A DNA stretch of 64,000 nucleotides from Nectonema munidae (lineage: Eukaryota > Nematomorpha > Nectonematoida > Nectonematidae): contig JAUIRK010001052.1 of the NCBI GenBank assembly GCA_030549495.1, positions 310,001 to 374,000 of the forward strand, in the 5' to 3' direction. How positions within the stretch are numbered: position 1 is the first letter of the stretch; each line of letters opens with the position of its first letter. Under the pieces are notes generated by a model, which worked only from the letters and a program-made list of their open reading frames with translations, did no database searches and had not been told where the DNA came from. Position numbers and translations under genes: made by a program. This document shows, one piece after another, positions 1 through 10,271 of this stretch.

Positions 1-250
1 TATAGTAAATTAAGTAGAAACGAAATAAAGTTTAAATATATATAACAAAAATTTCCAGGCATAAAAGAAACTAAAAATAGATTAGATTATGTGCCAAAAT
101 GAAAGTATATTTAATGTTTAAATCTATTTTTTTTTTGAAAATAGATAGTTTTATTAAAGTTTAAGTGATTTGTAAAAAAAATTAAAGAAACCCATTATAA
201 AGCAAAAAATAAGAATATGATTGGAATCAAAATAAAACAAAAGTATGCTT

Positions 251-256
251 TTTATT
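251..256 (-). terminator. poly(A) signal of ZNHIT6
   Basis: AATAAA on the minus strand, about 22 bases beyond the ZNHIT6 stop codon. It is the first canonical signal downstream and is consistent with a short 3'UTR. Confidence 0.6.
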
Positions 257-277
257 AATGAAAAGTACACTTTAATC

Positions 278-1264
278 TCAAATATCTTGCTGAAAAAATT
301 TATAGGAAGATGCATTTTCAGGCAAAATGACATAAAATATGGGAAATTCGAGAATAACTTTTCGAAACAAATTTTCTCTAAGAGTGAAGCATGGATCGAC
401 TTTGTGCCATGAATAATTCTGACACTTTTTATCTTGATTCTTTAAAAGAAATAACAAATCATGGAAAGGCGTGTTGAAGTAGGTGCTCAAAAGTGATTTG
501 TGCTGCAAACTGACTTTTGAAACATCCAAATAAGTGTCTAAACAATCTTTCAATAAGGTATCTTCTGACAATCGTTCAGCATGGAAAGAAGCATTTGCAG
601 AGGGGAAAACGCACTTCACATGCCACAAAATTTTCTTTATTGAAACGTCATAAAAGGTAGAGTTTTTCATGTGCACAGACAAGCCATAGGAAGCAAACTT
701 CAAAATAACTTTCCTCTTTCTCGCTTGTTCCAGCAAAACTTGCATTCTCCTTGAAGTTTTATTTTTAGGTTTAATTGAAGGGATGCGAGATTTCGCGAGG
801 AACAAATCGCGATTAATTTCTTCTAAAAAGCGATAATCACTTAGCATCGTTAGGTCGTCCATCTTTTTAAGAGGAATGAACTTCGTTCGATCTCTCACCC
901 CACTACAAGAACGCATCATCTTGTGTTTTTTAACGCAATGCAAAGAGCATGTAAAATCTTGGCACCTTGGACAGCAGTACTTATACAAACTTTCTTCACA
1001 AACACTGCATAGCTTATGTTTGTCAATGTCCATTGATTTTTTTCTCAATCGAGTTGAATCACATGTCTTCGAGTATTCTTTCAATGTAATGGTTTTTTTG
1101 GAAAGTTGTTCAGAAGAAAAGAAAAAATTTTCTTTCCTATCGTCGTCATCGTTTTCATCAGGAGACTCTTCATCATGCTCTATTTCGTTAAAAGCTTCCC
1201 CTTTCATCGAGATTTTTTGCGTTGTGGCCTCCACCTCAAAAGGGTTTGGAAGTCTTTTATTCAT
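278..1264 (-). CDS. ZNHIT6: Box C/D snoRNA protein 1 (BCD1 / ZNHIT6), HIT zinc finger
   Basis: A nuclear assembly factor for box C/D snoRNPs, acting with the R2TP/NUFIP machinery (established for the family). The protein is 328 aa from the first in-frame ATG. Residues 86-120 form a HIT zinc finger: Cys86, Cys89, Cys98, Cys101, Cys106, Cys110, His114 and Cys120. The family-typical block follows at about 126-150 (RTKFIPL, MDDLTMLSDYRFLEE). An acidic low-complexity N-terminus (about 29-46) precedes it. An upstream GTG keeps the frame open to 1285, but it lies across a likely splice acceptor, so I start at ATG 1264. It is shorter than the roughly 470-aa human protein, mainly in the N-terminal region. 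No intron is seen in the coding region. The finger plus MDD...SDYRFLE block leaves little doubt about identity. Confidence 0.92.
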   Translation of the reverse strand: MNKRLPNPFEVEATTQKISMKGEAFNEIEHDEESPDENDDDDRKENFFFSSEQLSKKTITLKEYSKTCDSTRLRKKSMDIDKHKLCSVCEESLYKYCCPRCQDFTCSLHCVKKHKMMRSCSGVRDRTKFIPLKKMDDLTMLSDYRFLEEINRDLFLAKSRIPSIKPKNKTSRRMQVLLEQARKRKVILKFASYGLSVHMKNSTFYDVSIKKILWHVKCVFPSANASFHAERLSEDTLLKDCLDTYLDVSKVSLQHKSLLSTYFNTPFHDLLFLLKNQDKKCQNYSWHKVDPCFTLRENLFRKVILEFPIFYVILPENASSYKFFQQDI

Positions 1265-1275
1265 TGAAAAAACAG

Positions 1276-1290
1276 CTAAAAACACGAAGG
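1276..1290 (-). promoter_or_regulatory. Probable splice acceptor upstream of the ZNHIT6 ATG
   Basis: The minus strand reads a pyrimidine-rich CCTTCGTGTTTTTAG, ending 11 bases before the ATG. This is a good 3' splice site, for either a 5'UTR intron or spliced-leader trans-splicing. Confidence 0.45.
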
Positions 1291-1657
1291 AACTTAATCA
1301 TCTTTATATTTAATAAGATACGTGATTTTTAAACTTAAAAATGAGCCTGGGATCAAAGGCTATAGGTACTGAAAAAAGTATCATATGAGATGAAACTGCC
1401 TATTATTACCAAACTAGAACAAACCTTTTCATTTTTCGAAGAAAAAAAAGGAAAGCTCCTTTGTTCGGCTAAAAAAAAGTAAAGAGACATCCGATCAAAG
1501 ACCCTCTTATCCAAAAATCAGAATAATAAAAGCTTGACAGCAATAGCAATCCTAAAATGGGAACAATCGAACATAAAAAAGAATCCCAATCCCTATGCAT
1601 TTTCAAAAGAGGTATTTTTAAGGAAGCTTGTTTGGTTTGCGACTCCTTATTGGCTAA
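1286..1657. other. Intergenic, no gene recognised
   Basis: AT-rich sequence just upstream of ZNHIT6. A 66-codon minus-strand frame at 1469-1669 has no recognisable features and I do not call it. Promoter elements could lie here but none is clear. Confidence 0.5.
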
Positions 1658-1697
1658 ATGAGGCAACACACTTAATGAGTTAAGGGTGTTGCCTCAT
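1658..1697. repeat. Perfect 12-bp-stem palindrome
   Basis: ATGAGGCAACAC and its exact reverse complement GTGTTGCCTCAT flank a 16-base loop, which itself contains CTTAA/TTAAG. It is a hairpin-forming inverted repeat with no adjacent T-run, possibly a transposon footprint or the core of a small MITE. Confidence 0.7.
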
Positions 1698-1790
1698 CCG
1701 AAACCCATCGAACATACTTGTTAGAAAAGTTTTCTCTTACCTGGTAAGAAAACGAATAGTAGTAAAAAAAAATTAATGAAACCAATTGTT

Positions 1791-1920
1791 ATTAACCGGT
1801 TAACGACCTAAGTCGACTTCACAAAAATGTGAATCGCCTGCGTTTATTAATGCTTTTTAATACAAATCGTCTGCTTTACATTAGATATCGTCTGATTAAT
1901 TTGGTCGTTAACCGGTTAAT
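1791..1920. mobile_element. MITE family A, copy 1 (TTAACCGGTTAACGACC ends)
   Basis: A 130-bp element with near-perfect inverted ends: ATTAACCGGTTAACGACC on the left and GGTCGTTAACCGGTTAAT on the right. The interior shares TTTATTAAT-CTTTTTAATACAAATC-TCTG-TTT with a second copy at 5843-5980. It is non-autonomous and encodes nothing. The superfamily is undetermined; TTAA at the ends would suit piggyBac- or Kolobok-type insertion. Confidence 0.75.
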
Positions 1921-1942
1921 ATTCATGCATTTCAGATCCAAT

Positions 1943-2040
1943 TACAGTCAAACTTGCTTTATCTCAATTAAACGACCGCCTATTTATAACGACCATTTAT
2001 ATTAAACGACACCCTATTTATAACGACCAGTTTCCATTTT
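1943..2040. mobile_element. Solo end of a Tigger/pogo-like element
   Basis: Begins TA-CAGTCAAACTTG, which closely resembles the CAGTCAAACCTG terminus of the Tigger element at 52,606. Direct repeats follow (CTATTTATAACGACC occurs twice, about 45 bp apart). No matching right end or transposase was seen nearby, so this is probably a decayed MITE. Confidence 0.4.
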
Positions 2041-2068
2041 CCTCAAGTAATCCTAATAGCTTATTTGA

Positions 2069-2191
2069 CCTTGATTTCGTGACCAGAAAAACCAGCCCAT
2101 ATTTATTAAAAAGCAGAAAATTCATATACAAAACTATTTGAAAAAGCAGACGAAGGTAAAATTGTTTATGTATCCACTGGTCACGAAAGGG
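2069..2191. mobile_element. MITE family B, copy 1 (piggyBac-like CCCTTTnNGGACCA ends)
   Basis: Inverted ends (right end CTGGTCACGAAAGGG, left end a diverged match) enclose a core containing TCTGCTTTTTCAA. The core matches copies at 2659, 4947, 54,349 and 58,422. It is non-coding. CCCTTT termini next to TTAA in the better copies suggest piggyBac-type mobilisation. Confidence 0.55.
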
Positions 2192-2658
2192 CTATAAGCA
2201 CCACATGTACACAAAGACCACTGTTTATGATTCCCTCGTGTAGTCTCTTAATACAGGTAAATTTTGTATTAATGTATTCATTTTTTATTTTTAATATCAA
2301 AATTTGTTTAAAGTATCAAATTAAAAAAAAAATTTTTCATAAAAAAAAAGAATATATAAAAAGCTATACCTGCACCGCCGAAAATAATCGAGACGGAGAC
2401 TCTCGCCAATGCCCAAACCATTTAATAGAATTGTAAACACCAAGTAGTATACATTTAGAGTTGTCACCATGCATTCCTTATTCATGGAACGTGTCGAGTG
2501 CCGCATATATGTTAGGGGGTACTTTTAAAAATTGTTTTTTATTAATTAGAAAAGTTTATAAATTTATTCTAGAAATCTCAGCAGTAATTTTACTGTAGTT
2601 CAGTCTATATTACGTTATTCATTTCGTACTAATATAGGAGATCCATACTGCATTTTAA
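2192..2658. other. Intergenic, no gene recognised
   Basis: AT-rich sequence. Short open frames near 2227-2436 (+) and 2321-2506 (-) overlap each other and lack recognisable domains. I see nothing functional. Confidence 0.5.
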
Positions 2659-2790
2659 CCCTTTCTTTGACTTTGATCATTTTTAAGAAAAATTGTCTGC
2701 CTTCTTTTTCAACGGAATTTTATATATTTAAAACAACGATTTTCATTTAAAAAAATCAGAATTTTTTGTGTCAAACTTGTTCTTAAAAGG
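2659..2790. mobile_element. MITE family B, copy 2
   Basis: Preceded by TTAA, it begins CCCTTTCTTTGACT. It contains the family core (TCTGCCTTCTTTTTCAACGG and TTTTATATATTTAAA) and ends in a diverged AAAAGG. Older than the 54,349 copy. Confidence 0.5.
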
Positions 2791-4555
2791 CTAGGAAAAA
2801 GAGGCAACGGCCAACTGCCCTACTCCTTTTAAATACGCGTTTGGACGAATCCCTTCTGCCGAATAGTACCGTACTTAGCTTATTTTTAAATTTGATAATA
2901 AAAAGAAATTTATAATAAATTAATTAAAATTAAGTAAGCAAAATTTTAAAGATAAGCTTGGAACAGAAGAACTTGTAAGCTAAGGCCAAATCATCAATGA
3001 AACAACCAAGGCTTGAAGTTCCATTCTCGTGACGCATATTAAGAATTGTGTACATGTTTATCACTCACCGTTTCTGTTTATATTCTTCATAAGGTAGAGA
3101 ATTTTCATTTATATTATTTATTGGAATAAATGTTAAATGAGAGAACCAACTTTATTAGAAAGATATGTTTTCATCAATTTTCAGTTAAAAAGACAGAAAA
3201 ATGATAAAACGCGATATAACATAAATCAAAAGTATACATTAAAATAAATTCTAGCAATGTTAAATTAAACAAATTTGTAGGATAGAGAAAGAAAAAGTAT
3301 TTTATGATAAAATTTACGAATAAAATACTTTTATGGTTTATTTACTTTTTGTTTCTTCGAGGAACAATTTTACATTCTTTGATTTAACCTAGGAATTGGC
3401 ATGGCCATCAAAATGGTATTTTTGAATATAATTGAGAACACGATTACTTAAATCAAAATTATTACCATTATTTCCTCCACTATTATAAATTTTTAAAAGA
3501 GATTAGAATTATTTTAGGATTTACCTACTTTGAATTCGGTATGTGAACAACTGCAACTAAAGAATTTACAAATGAAGCCAAATTACAATGGGTTTTGATA
3601 AAAAGATTAGTATTGTATGAACTTTTGAGTTTTGATATATCCTCAAGATAGTATAAAAGTGAAGAAAAGTTTGATTCATCTATCTAAAAAGGTTCAAAAA
3701 GAACCTTAGATATGCCCGTCTATCAATCGTGGAATTGAAGCTAACTAGGAAAGAGTTGTAAGACTTTTCTTCAAAACAACAAATTCACTTTTTTTTAATT
3801 TATATAGAAATTAATGATTTATTGTTATCAATATTTTGGAGTTCTTTTTTTTGGAGTCACAGAACTATAAAAAATGATTTTTAAATGTTCATTTCCCTAA
3901 TTTTTATTTTTACTTTGTATGCAAGAAAGTAGGTATTACTTTACGATTGTTTTACGTTGATTTGCATCTGAAATAAAAGATATTGCGCTATTGGAGATGT
4001 TAAATATTTATATACACTTCAAAAAATGTTAACTTTCATTTCAGTTTTTTACAAAATTTACATTTTAGGAGGCCGTCAGCATAAATCCCAGAGAAACTGA
4101 AAGCGTTCAAAAAAATTCTCTATAAATTCACGCTATCTGCAACTTTGTTAAAAAATGAAGTGTGAGCAGTGCAAACATGTGTCTTTGCTTCACAAGAGCA
4201 GGATACATTTTTGAGGATAATTTGAATTTGGAAAAAGCAAGAGACATTGGGGGAGATTAACATCATTTTTACATTTCAGACTAAAAAAATAAAAACAGCA
4301 TACTAACTTTATACAGACACATCAGCAAAACTTTTTTTATTTTCTCTTACTGGCAGATGACGATGATGAAACTGCTGTCAATAATTCGAAATATAAGAAA
4401 AATGTTAACTGTTCTTGATATTAAGTCAAGGGATGTATTTTCATATTAGTGGCAGTGAGAGTTTTCGCATTTCGGTCATTCACTAATAAAACTTTCTGGA
4501 ATAGCTAACAATAGACCTTAGTTTGATCATTATCATTAATTTAAGATCAATAGGG
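2791..4555. other. Intergenic AT-rich stretch, nothing recognised
   Basis: No open frame above about 60 codons, no RNA gene and no clear repeat boundary was found on either strand. A short run near 4154 reads MKCEQCKHVS but is not continued and is not called. Confidence 0.5.
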
Positions 4556-4690
4556 CGTGAGTAAGGTTGGTTAGGTACTGGGTTAAGATAACTCAAGGTC
4601 TTGGGTTCGATCCGGCATCAAACCTACTTTCTCATCGCAATTGTGCCTTCTCGACGAAAACACACCACGGTACCTTTACCTTTAAGAAAA
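4556..4690 (+). mobile_element. tRNA-like SINE, copy 1
   Basis: A tRNA-like head with an A-box-like GGTTGGTTAGGTACTGG and a strong B box, GGGTTCGATCC, about 30 bases later. A tail reading GACGAAAACACACCACGGTACCTTTACCTTT follows in two parts. The tail motif (AAAA-ACAC-CA-GGTACCTTT) recurs at 27.6 kb, which makes this a SINE rather than a tRNA gene. No folded cloverleaf is evident. Confidence 0.6.
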
Positions 4691-4946
4691 TTGCCAACCG
4701 ACACTTCTATCGTGTCCTTTGTGTGACTTTATAGGCGAGGGGAAGGGGATACCACATATTACACATTCAATCTTCTTGAGTGTAAAAATTTATGACCAAT
4801 TCTAGTTTTGGCGCTGTTTATCTCTCATTTATGGGGACTATGGAGAGGGTTACAAGAATACGCTTCCTGTTTTTAAAGTAACAAACTTTCATCTAAGATA
4901 AACAAGTATGCATTAGATATGGAGAGGCAATTGATTTTTTTGTCAA

Positions 4947-5068
4947 CCCTTTGTAGACCAGAATTTTAAAAACTAACCAGCGCTTTCTTTTTCACTGGAA
5001 TTTTATATATCTAAAGCAAACCGTTGTTTTTTCATGTGACACATGTGTCACGCTGTTCCTCAAAGCGT
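4947..5068. mobile_element. MITE family B, copy 3
   Basis: Starts CCCTTTGTAGACCAG and ends TTCCTCAAAGCG, with the family core GCTTTCTTTTTCACTGGAATT and TTTTATATATCTAAAGCA between. Inside is a perfect TGACACATGTGTCA palindrome. Confidence 0.6.
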
Positions 5069-5842
5069 AACATCTACAATTTTCGTGACTGCGTTTCTTA
5101 TCTACGCCTTTTATTTAAATTATAAACAAGTTTTCTCTTCTTTAAAATAGGTCATAGGCAGTGTGATAACTAGCTAGTCGGGCGATGCCATTTCCCTCAC
5201 TTTCCATCTACAAGTAATTCAAGATTTGATACTGGCTCAAAATTTTTCTAAAAAAAAAATGTTCTTCTGAAAATAACTTTGAGCCAGCCTAAATTCCCAA
5301 CATTTAGAACAACTTCTCTTAAATGTTAAATTATTAAATTTTTCCATTAAATAAATATAAATTATAACAAATAGTGCTACTTGTGTCTCATCTGTCATTA
5401 CATTCAAAAGCTTATTTAGTTCGTTATTGAAAGAAATAAAATTTATTCGTTTTAATAATAATAAGTAAAAAAACCATCTAAATAAAGAAAAAACTATTTA
5501 ACTTTAAATGGGGAGAGATAAGGCACAAGTACCAAATATTTCATTTAAAAATCAAAATTTTATAAATTTAAACGATTTCCTTTTGAGAAAAGATTATAAC
5601 TTCTCAACAAAAAAGTAGGTTGCTGTGTTAAGGTTAATGTGCTTGTTTGTAGCCTATACATTTTACTATATATTCATTATAACGGCATCGTTTAGACAGC
5701 TTTGCAGTGAGCATGTGCGATGACTTGATCCTTTCATGCTGAATGGAACACGAGTGTGCCATTAAATAAAAATCGCATACTTTAAGTTACATAAAAACTA
5801 CATGAAAAGGTTTGCAGACGCTTAGTTTTCAATAACTTGAGA
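5069..5842. other. Intergenic, nothing recognised
   Basis: AT-rich, with no supported frame. It lies downstream of the kanadaptin 3' end. Confidence 0.5.
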
Positions 5843-5980
5843 ATTAACAACGTTTAACGACGAGAGTTGACATATGTCGCCTTTACAAAAATAAAATCGT
5901 GTCTTTATTAATAATTTTTAATACAAATCTTCTGTTTTCCATGAGATATCCCCTGATTATTCTGGTCGTTAACGCGTTAG
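5843..5980. mobile_element. MITE family A, copy 2
   Basis: A diverged partner of 1791-1920 in the same orientation. The left end is ATTAACAACGTTTAACGACG and the right end is GGTCGTTAACGCGTTAG. The shared interior includes TTTATTAAT-ATTTTTAATACAAATCTTCTG. Confidence 0.7.
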
Positions 5981-6216
5981 TGTCATTATGCAATCTATGA
6001 TGACATAGGCTGTATATGAGACGCTTGAATTATTATTAACGTTATTCAAATGATCGATCCACCCATAAAAAAGGAGAATTAAAAGGTTTAACAGAAAAAT
6101 AAGGTTGCGTGGTATATTATTCGGATATAACATAGATCATGTACACAAATAAGCTTTCGCACAAAAATAAAAAATTATTATTAAAGGAAAAGTTTATTGG
6201 GAGAAGAACAAAATAT

Positions 6217-6222
6217 TTTATT
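6217..6222 (-). terminator. poly(A) signal of SLC4A1AP
   Basis: AATAAA on the minus strand 13-19 bases past the stop codon, implying a very short 3'UTR. A second match lies near 6192. Confidence 0.5.
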
Positions 6223-6235
6223 GACATTTTAAAAC

Positions 6236-7888
6236 TCAATACCCGAACTTTTCATTCAAAAAGGTTTTTCCATCACCAGTTTGATTTTTTGGAGGTAACC
6301 AATTTTCGTATTTATCATACTTCTTTGTAAAGGCCTTTTTCTTAGGTTGCACCGGTAAATTTGAAGAATTATTACATGGTTGTTGGGTTTTAGCTTCTTT
6401 GCTCTTTGAAAGATATTTTTCAGAGGATGTCTGGCTTTCATATTCTAATGTGAGTGTTGATAGATTTTGAGGATTATTTTCAGTAATCTCTTCTTTACTT
6501 GCATCCAATATTTCGTGTTCAGGAGATTTGATTTGTTTAGAAACATCTATAATATCTTTTTTAAGGTCAGTTTCATTGGAAGAAATTTCATTTACAGGAG
6601 ATTGAAGTAAAACTGATTGAGCCAAAAGCTTAGATTTATATTGCTCATCCTGCTCGAACATTTTTTTAATGCTTTCGCAAGGCTGAGTAACTTTGAACAA
6701 CTTTTCACTAATTTTTTTTTCATTAATCAAATCTTTTAACTCCATCTTCAACCTCAAACGAGACGATGGATCAAGGCTGATAGTTTTTTGTAAACTACTC
6801 ATATATTGATCCAGAGGATCTAATTCGTTTTTTTCCTCTTGTTCGGAAACCACAAAAGATTTGAGCTCATTCCTTATAACAGCGATTCTTGCGTCAATCT
6901 CTTTGATCTTCTTAGCTGTATCGGCGTGATTCATTGCAAAGGATTGTTCAGAACCTTCTCCTGCTTCTATTTTTCTCTTGATTCTTTTCTTTTCAATCAA
7001 ACCTGTTCGATCAGTAAAAGTATCTTCATCACTTGAATAAAAATCATTTTCTTTTAATTTAATCGCACTGAGATTGGATTTACTAACCAAGTTTTGTTGA
7101 TCACTCAATAAAATTCCAAAGGAATTGATTAATTTGCAAGCTTCCAAAGCACAAGAAAATTTAGCATCTCTTAACCTGCTAGACTCATTATTACTCGCAA
7201 CAGTAACACTTTTATTTATCAGAAAATCCAAAGGCAATTCAATTTTCGATAAAAACTTATCATTCGCTGTCTTTTCATACGTATAGTCAGGTGATAAATC
7301 GTAGCGTGAGAAAAAATTTTTAATGAACTTTTTAGGATTTGAAGCAAAAACGCTTTGAGGAACTTCACCATCAACCATATTTGAGGCATCGTGAATGTCA
7401 TTCTCATTTTCTTCACTGCTCGCATCAGAAGCCATACCCCAGTCAATATCTTTAGGCGCAAAATTGGTGCTCGACTTGTTCCTATTTAATTCTTCTATAG
7501 GAATAGAAAAAACAAAAAGTCTAGAACTGCCGCCAAACCTCAATGAGTATCCAGACTTTAGTTTTATATACTGCCTTGGCTTCAGCTGCTTTTTATTCAA
7601 GAAAGTGCCATGCACGCTATTTAAGTCATAAACATAAAGGCCTTCGCTTAGGTATGATGATGTTGCATCACAAAACTGGAGAATTGCGTGAAAGCGAGAA
7701 ACAGATGGATGCTGCATAACAAAGTCACATGATTCGTTACGCCCAATCATAAAACAACCCTTTTGGGTTAATGCCCTACTTTCTATTATTGTACCATTTT
7801 TAAGTATTTCCAATAAAAATCTACTATCCAAATTTTTGTAAGACCAAGAAGGTTCTTCGTAAGGTAACTCATCGCACATTGAAGTCAT
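6236..7888 (-). CDS. SLC4A1AP: Kanadaptin (SLC4A1AP), FHA-domain protein
   Basis: Kanadaptin is a mostly nuclear protein, first described as a partner of the kidney anion exchanger AE1; spliceosome-associated roles are also reported. The 550-aa frame is complete. An FHA phosphothreonine-binding domain spans about 27-127, with the key GR (49-50), SRFH (64-67) and NSVHGTFLN (90-98) motifs and the RFGGSSRLFVF strand. IDWGM follows at about 150, then the family-specific block DTFTDRTGLIEKK (about 287-299), charged coiled-coil-like sequence and the C-terminal signature WLPP...GDGKTFLNEKFGY. It is shorter than the roughly 796-aa human protein, with less low-complexity linker. The start could be Met1 or Met4. 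No coding intron is seen, and two AG acceptors lie immediately upstream. Confidence 0.93.
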   Translation of the reverse strand: MTSMCDELPYEEPSWSYKNLDSRFLLEILKNGTIIESRALTQKGCFMIGRNESCDFVMQHPSVSRFHAILQFCDATSSYLSEGLYVYDLNSVHGTFLNKKQLKPRQYIKLKSGYSLRFGGSSRLFVFSIPIEELNRNKSSTNFAPKDIDWGMASDASSEENENDIHDASNMVDGEVPQSVFASNPKKFIKNFFSRYDLSPDYTYEKTANDKFLSKIELPLDFLINKSVTVASNNESSRLRDAKFSCALEACKLINSFGILLSDQQNLVSKSNLSAIKLKENDFYSSDEDTFTDRTGLIEKKRIKRKIEAGEGSEQSFAMNHADTAKKIKEIDARIAVIRNELKSFVVSEQEEKNELDPLDQYMSSLQKTISLDPSSRLRLKMELKDLINEKKISEKLFKVTQPCESIKKMFEQDEQYKSKLLAQSVLLQSPVNEISSNETDLKKDIIDVSKQIKSPEHEILDASKEEITENNPQNLSTLTLEYESQTSSEKYLSKSKEAKTQQPCNNSSNLPVQPKKKAFTKKYDKYENWLPPKNQTGDGKTFLNEKFGY

Positions 7889-7910
7889 CTAAAACTACAA
7901 AATGAAAATA
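7889..7910 (-). promoter_or_regulatory. Probable splice acceptor(s) abutting the SLC4A1AP ATG
   Basis: The minus strand reads TTTTCATTTTGTAG then TTTTAG directly before the ATG, so either AG would put exon sequence 0-6 bases ahead of the start codon. The 5'UTR would be almost entirely upstream of the junction, or supplied in trans. Confidence 0.45.
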
Positions 7911-9085
7911 TATCAACAATCAAAGTTAACTATAGAAAATTAATTAAAAAATAATTCAATAAAGTAATGATTTGACAATATACGTGTGGAAAAATTCAAC
8001 ATACTATTAGATACCCATATGAAGGATTCTAGAAAAATTTCAAGATAAAATCATAACTTATAAGAGACAAAAACAAATAAATAAATTTATAAAGTAATAT
8101 TTGTCATTAATGAAACATCTTTAGGTATAAGATTTTGAAAGAATATAATAAGTTATACAAGTTTAATTAGGATTGATAACAAATAAACGAAAAGTATCTC
8201 GGGTATTTGTGAAGCCTTTAAATGAAATTTTGGCTTAAAATATAAATTGTGAGAAACAAGAGCCATATTAATACTTTTAAATATTTTTACTTTTTCTAAA
8301 TTCCCTTTTTTTTGTTGTAAAAAGCTTTTCTAAAAGTTTCATTGGTAGTCAATGATCTATAATTGCTCTAAATCTATATTTGCTCTATAAATTTTATAAA
8401 CATAAAAAAAAATTTTTTCATATTGAATTACATAATATATTAGATAACTTTCATAAAATAACATTTTATTTTAATTTACCATAAAAGCTATTCTGAAAAA
8501 GATTATAATCATTCTATAGGTAATTTTAGTCTTTTAACAACAGAAATAGAGAGAGAAAGTTTTAGATTATACAATAATAGGCCATGTCCCACTCGAGACC
8601 AAAAAATAAATTGCACTATTTTTAACTTCTATGTTTAGAATACATTGGATGGAAAAAATATTCTCAGTGTTTTTTGTGAAATATAAATATATTTAGCTAA
8701 CGGAAAACGTAAATCAAATCTTGGTATTTTTAAAACATGAATTTAGAAAAAAACCTTATATTTATAGAAATTAAATTATTCGAAATTTATTTTTAAAAAA
8801 ACAAAACATGCAAAATTTTAAAAATATCATTCTCAAAAATGTTCAATTAGTCTTTTTTTGTATTCAAAATTGGCATCATTTCTTTATTACGTGTTCGTAC
8901 ATTCCTACTTGTCCAACCACAAACAGAGGTGTTAATAATTTAACTGCTTTTTCACAACTTTAGTGTGTAAAGAATAGGGGGGATCTGAAGTTTTTGATCA
9001 AATTTTCTCAATTAATATATTGAGATAAAAGTATAATTGGCCGTAGCTAATTTATTTTTTACAGTTATATTTTTATTAATGAATT
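7911..9085. other. Intergenic AT-rich stretch
   Basis: No frame above 60 codons and no repeat with a clear boundary. It probably holds the upstream region of SLC4A1AP. Confidence 0.5.
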
Positions 9086-9228
9086 CAATGTACCTTAACC
9101 CTATTATTGCTGGGCTAAAGTTGTTCGCTCAAGTCCTGGGAGGGGGGCGTAGTGCCCTCCCCCCCCCTATTTTTCTAAGATATTAATAAGTTTTTATAAA
9201 TATTTTTAATGTTACATATATATCTCGA
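9086..9228. repeat. Left arm of a roughly 6.9-kb inverted-repeat pair (repeat family C terminus)
   Basis: Begins near TTAACCCTATTATTGCTGGG and contains a C/G-rich patch (GGGGGGCGTAGTGCCC followed by a run of nine C). It ends TTTTAATGTTACATATATAT. By eye its reverse complement matches 15,868-15,994 closely along its whole length. Related termini (AACCCTATTAGTGCTGGG) occur at 45,829 and, more diverged, at 42,448 and 51,414. Confidence 0.75.
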
Positions 9229-9355
9229 ACCTGTATTCTACGATGATTCATCTCCAACATGTATACTACGATGATTCATCTCGAACCTGTATACTATGAT
9301 GTTTCATCTCCAACCTGTATACTACGATGATTCATCTCCAACCTGTATACGATGG
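9224..9355. repeat. 28-bp tandem repeat, about 4.7 units
   Basis: The unit CTCGAACCTGTATACTACGATGATTCAT starts at 9224, 9252, 9280, 9308 and 9336, with about one to three substitutions between units. It sits immediately inside the left arm of repeat family C. Confidence 0.9.
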
Positions 9356-9519
9356 TTTCTATTCCATGTACAAATGACTAGGGAGACAATGTTAAACTTT
9401 CTGTTCACATTTTGCTAGATGTAAGATTTGATAAAAATTGCAACAAAAAAATTTCGCCCCCAAATAATTTTGAGGATGTTTTTTTAATAATTTGTGAGGC
9501 TTAATACATAAGAAAAGTG

Positions 9520-10271
9520 GGTAATGTTGCACTATCCGTGCATTGATGAAAAGCAATTTTAATTGGAAAGAAGTTGTTCAATGATATAATGCTTTCATAT
9601 GTCAATCTTTTCTTGAATGCGATTATAGTTTGAGTATCGCACTATACGTGCATTGTAGCAAATACAGTCTATGCCTGCCTCAATACGAGTATATCTACAT
9701 GATACACATATAGTGCTGTGGGGACAGTCTGTGTTTCTCTCTCTTCACTACTATACACATACACACACATACAAATTGAAGACCAGTATTATGGACAATA
9801 CAGGCATAGTGCAACATGGACGAGATATTTAAAAAGAGGAAGTGATAAGACAATATTAAATTTGTGCTGAAATTTTAATCAAGAGTTATTGAATTTTCAA
9901 GACGCAATAACATTTGTGAAATACCCTCTCCTTCACTGTTGTTATAACTCAAGTGTGTATGATGAATCTAAAAAGATTTGTGTTGGTAAGCCATATAGTA
10001 TAAGAGAGCGTCCCTGTCTCATACAGCTCATCATCCCTTCATCACAGCATTATGCATAGACACGTTACATCGCACTATATGTGTATCATGTAGATATACT
10101 CGTATTATGGAGGCAGGCATAGACTGTATTTGCCTACAATGCACGTATAGTGCGATACTCAAACTATAATCGCATTCAAGAAAAGATTGACAATGAAAGC
10201 ATTATATCATTGAACAACTTCTTTCCAATTAAAATTACTTTTCATCAATGCACGGATAGTGCAACATTACC
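9520..10271. mobile_element. 752-bp foldback MITE with about 203-bp inverted arms
   Basis: The arms 9520-9722 and 10,068-10,271 are nearly identical reverse complements, starting GGTAATGTTGCACTATCC. The element is flanked by a perfect 8-bp duplication, GAAAAGTG (9512-9519 and 10,272-10,279). The 345-bp centre is non-coding and contains an ACAC-rich run. The 8-bp duplication allows hAT, Merlin or P-type transposition; the GG terminus does not fit the usual CA of hAT ends. Arm identity suggests a recent insertion relative to its surroundings. Confidence 0.9.

Noticed and set aside
876-1313. 145-codon plus-strand open frame
   Set aside because: Antisense shadow of ZNHIT6, mostly runs of Ser and Cys opposite the acidic region.
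4556-4620. tRNA gene
   Set aside because: Promoter-box matches are present, but there is no credible cloverleaf, and the tail recurs elsewhere, so SINE is the better call.
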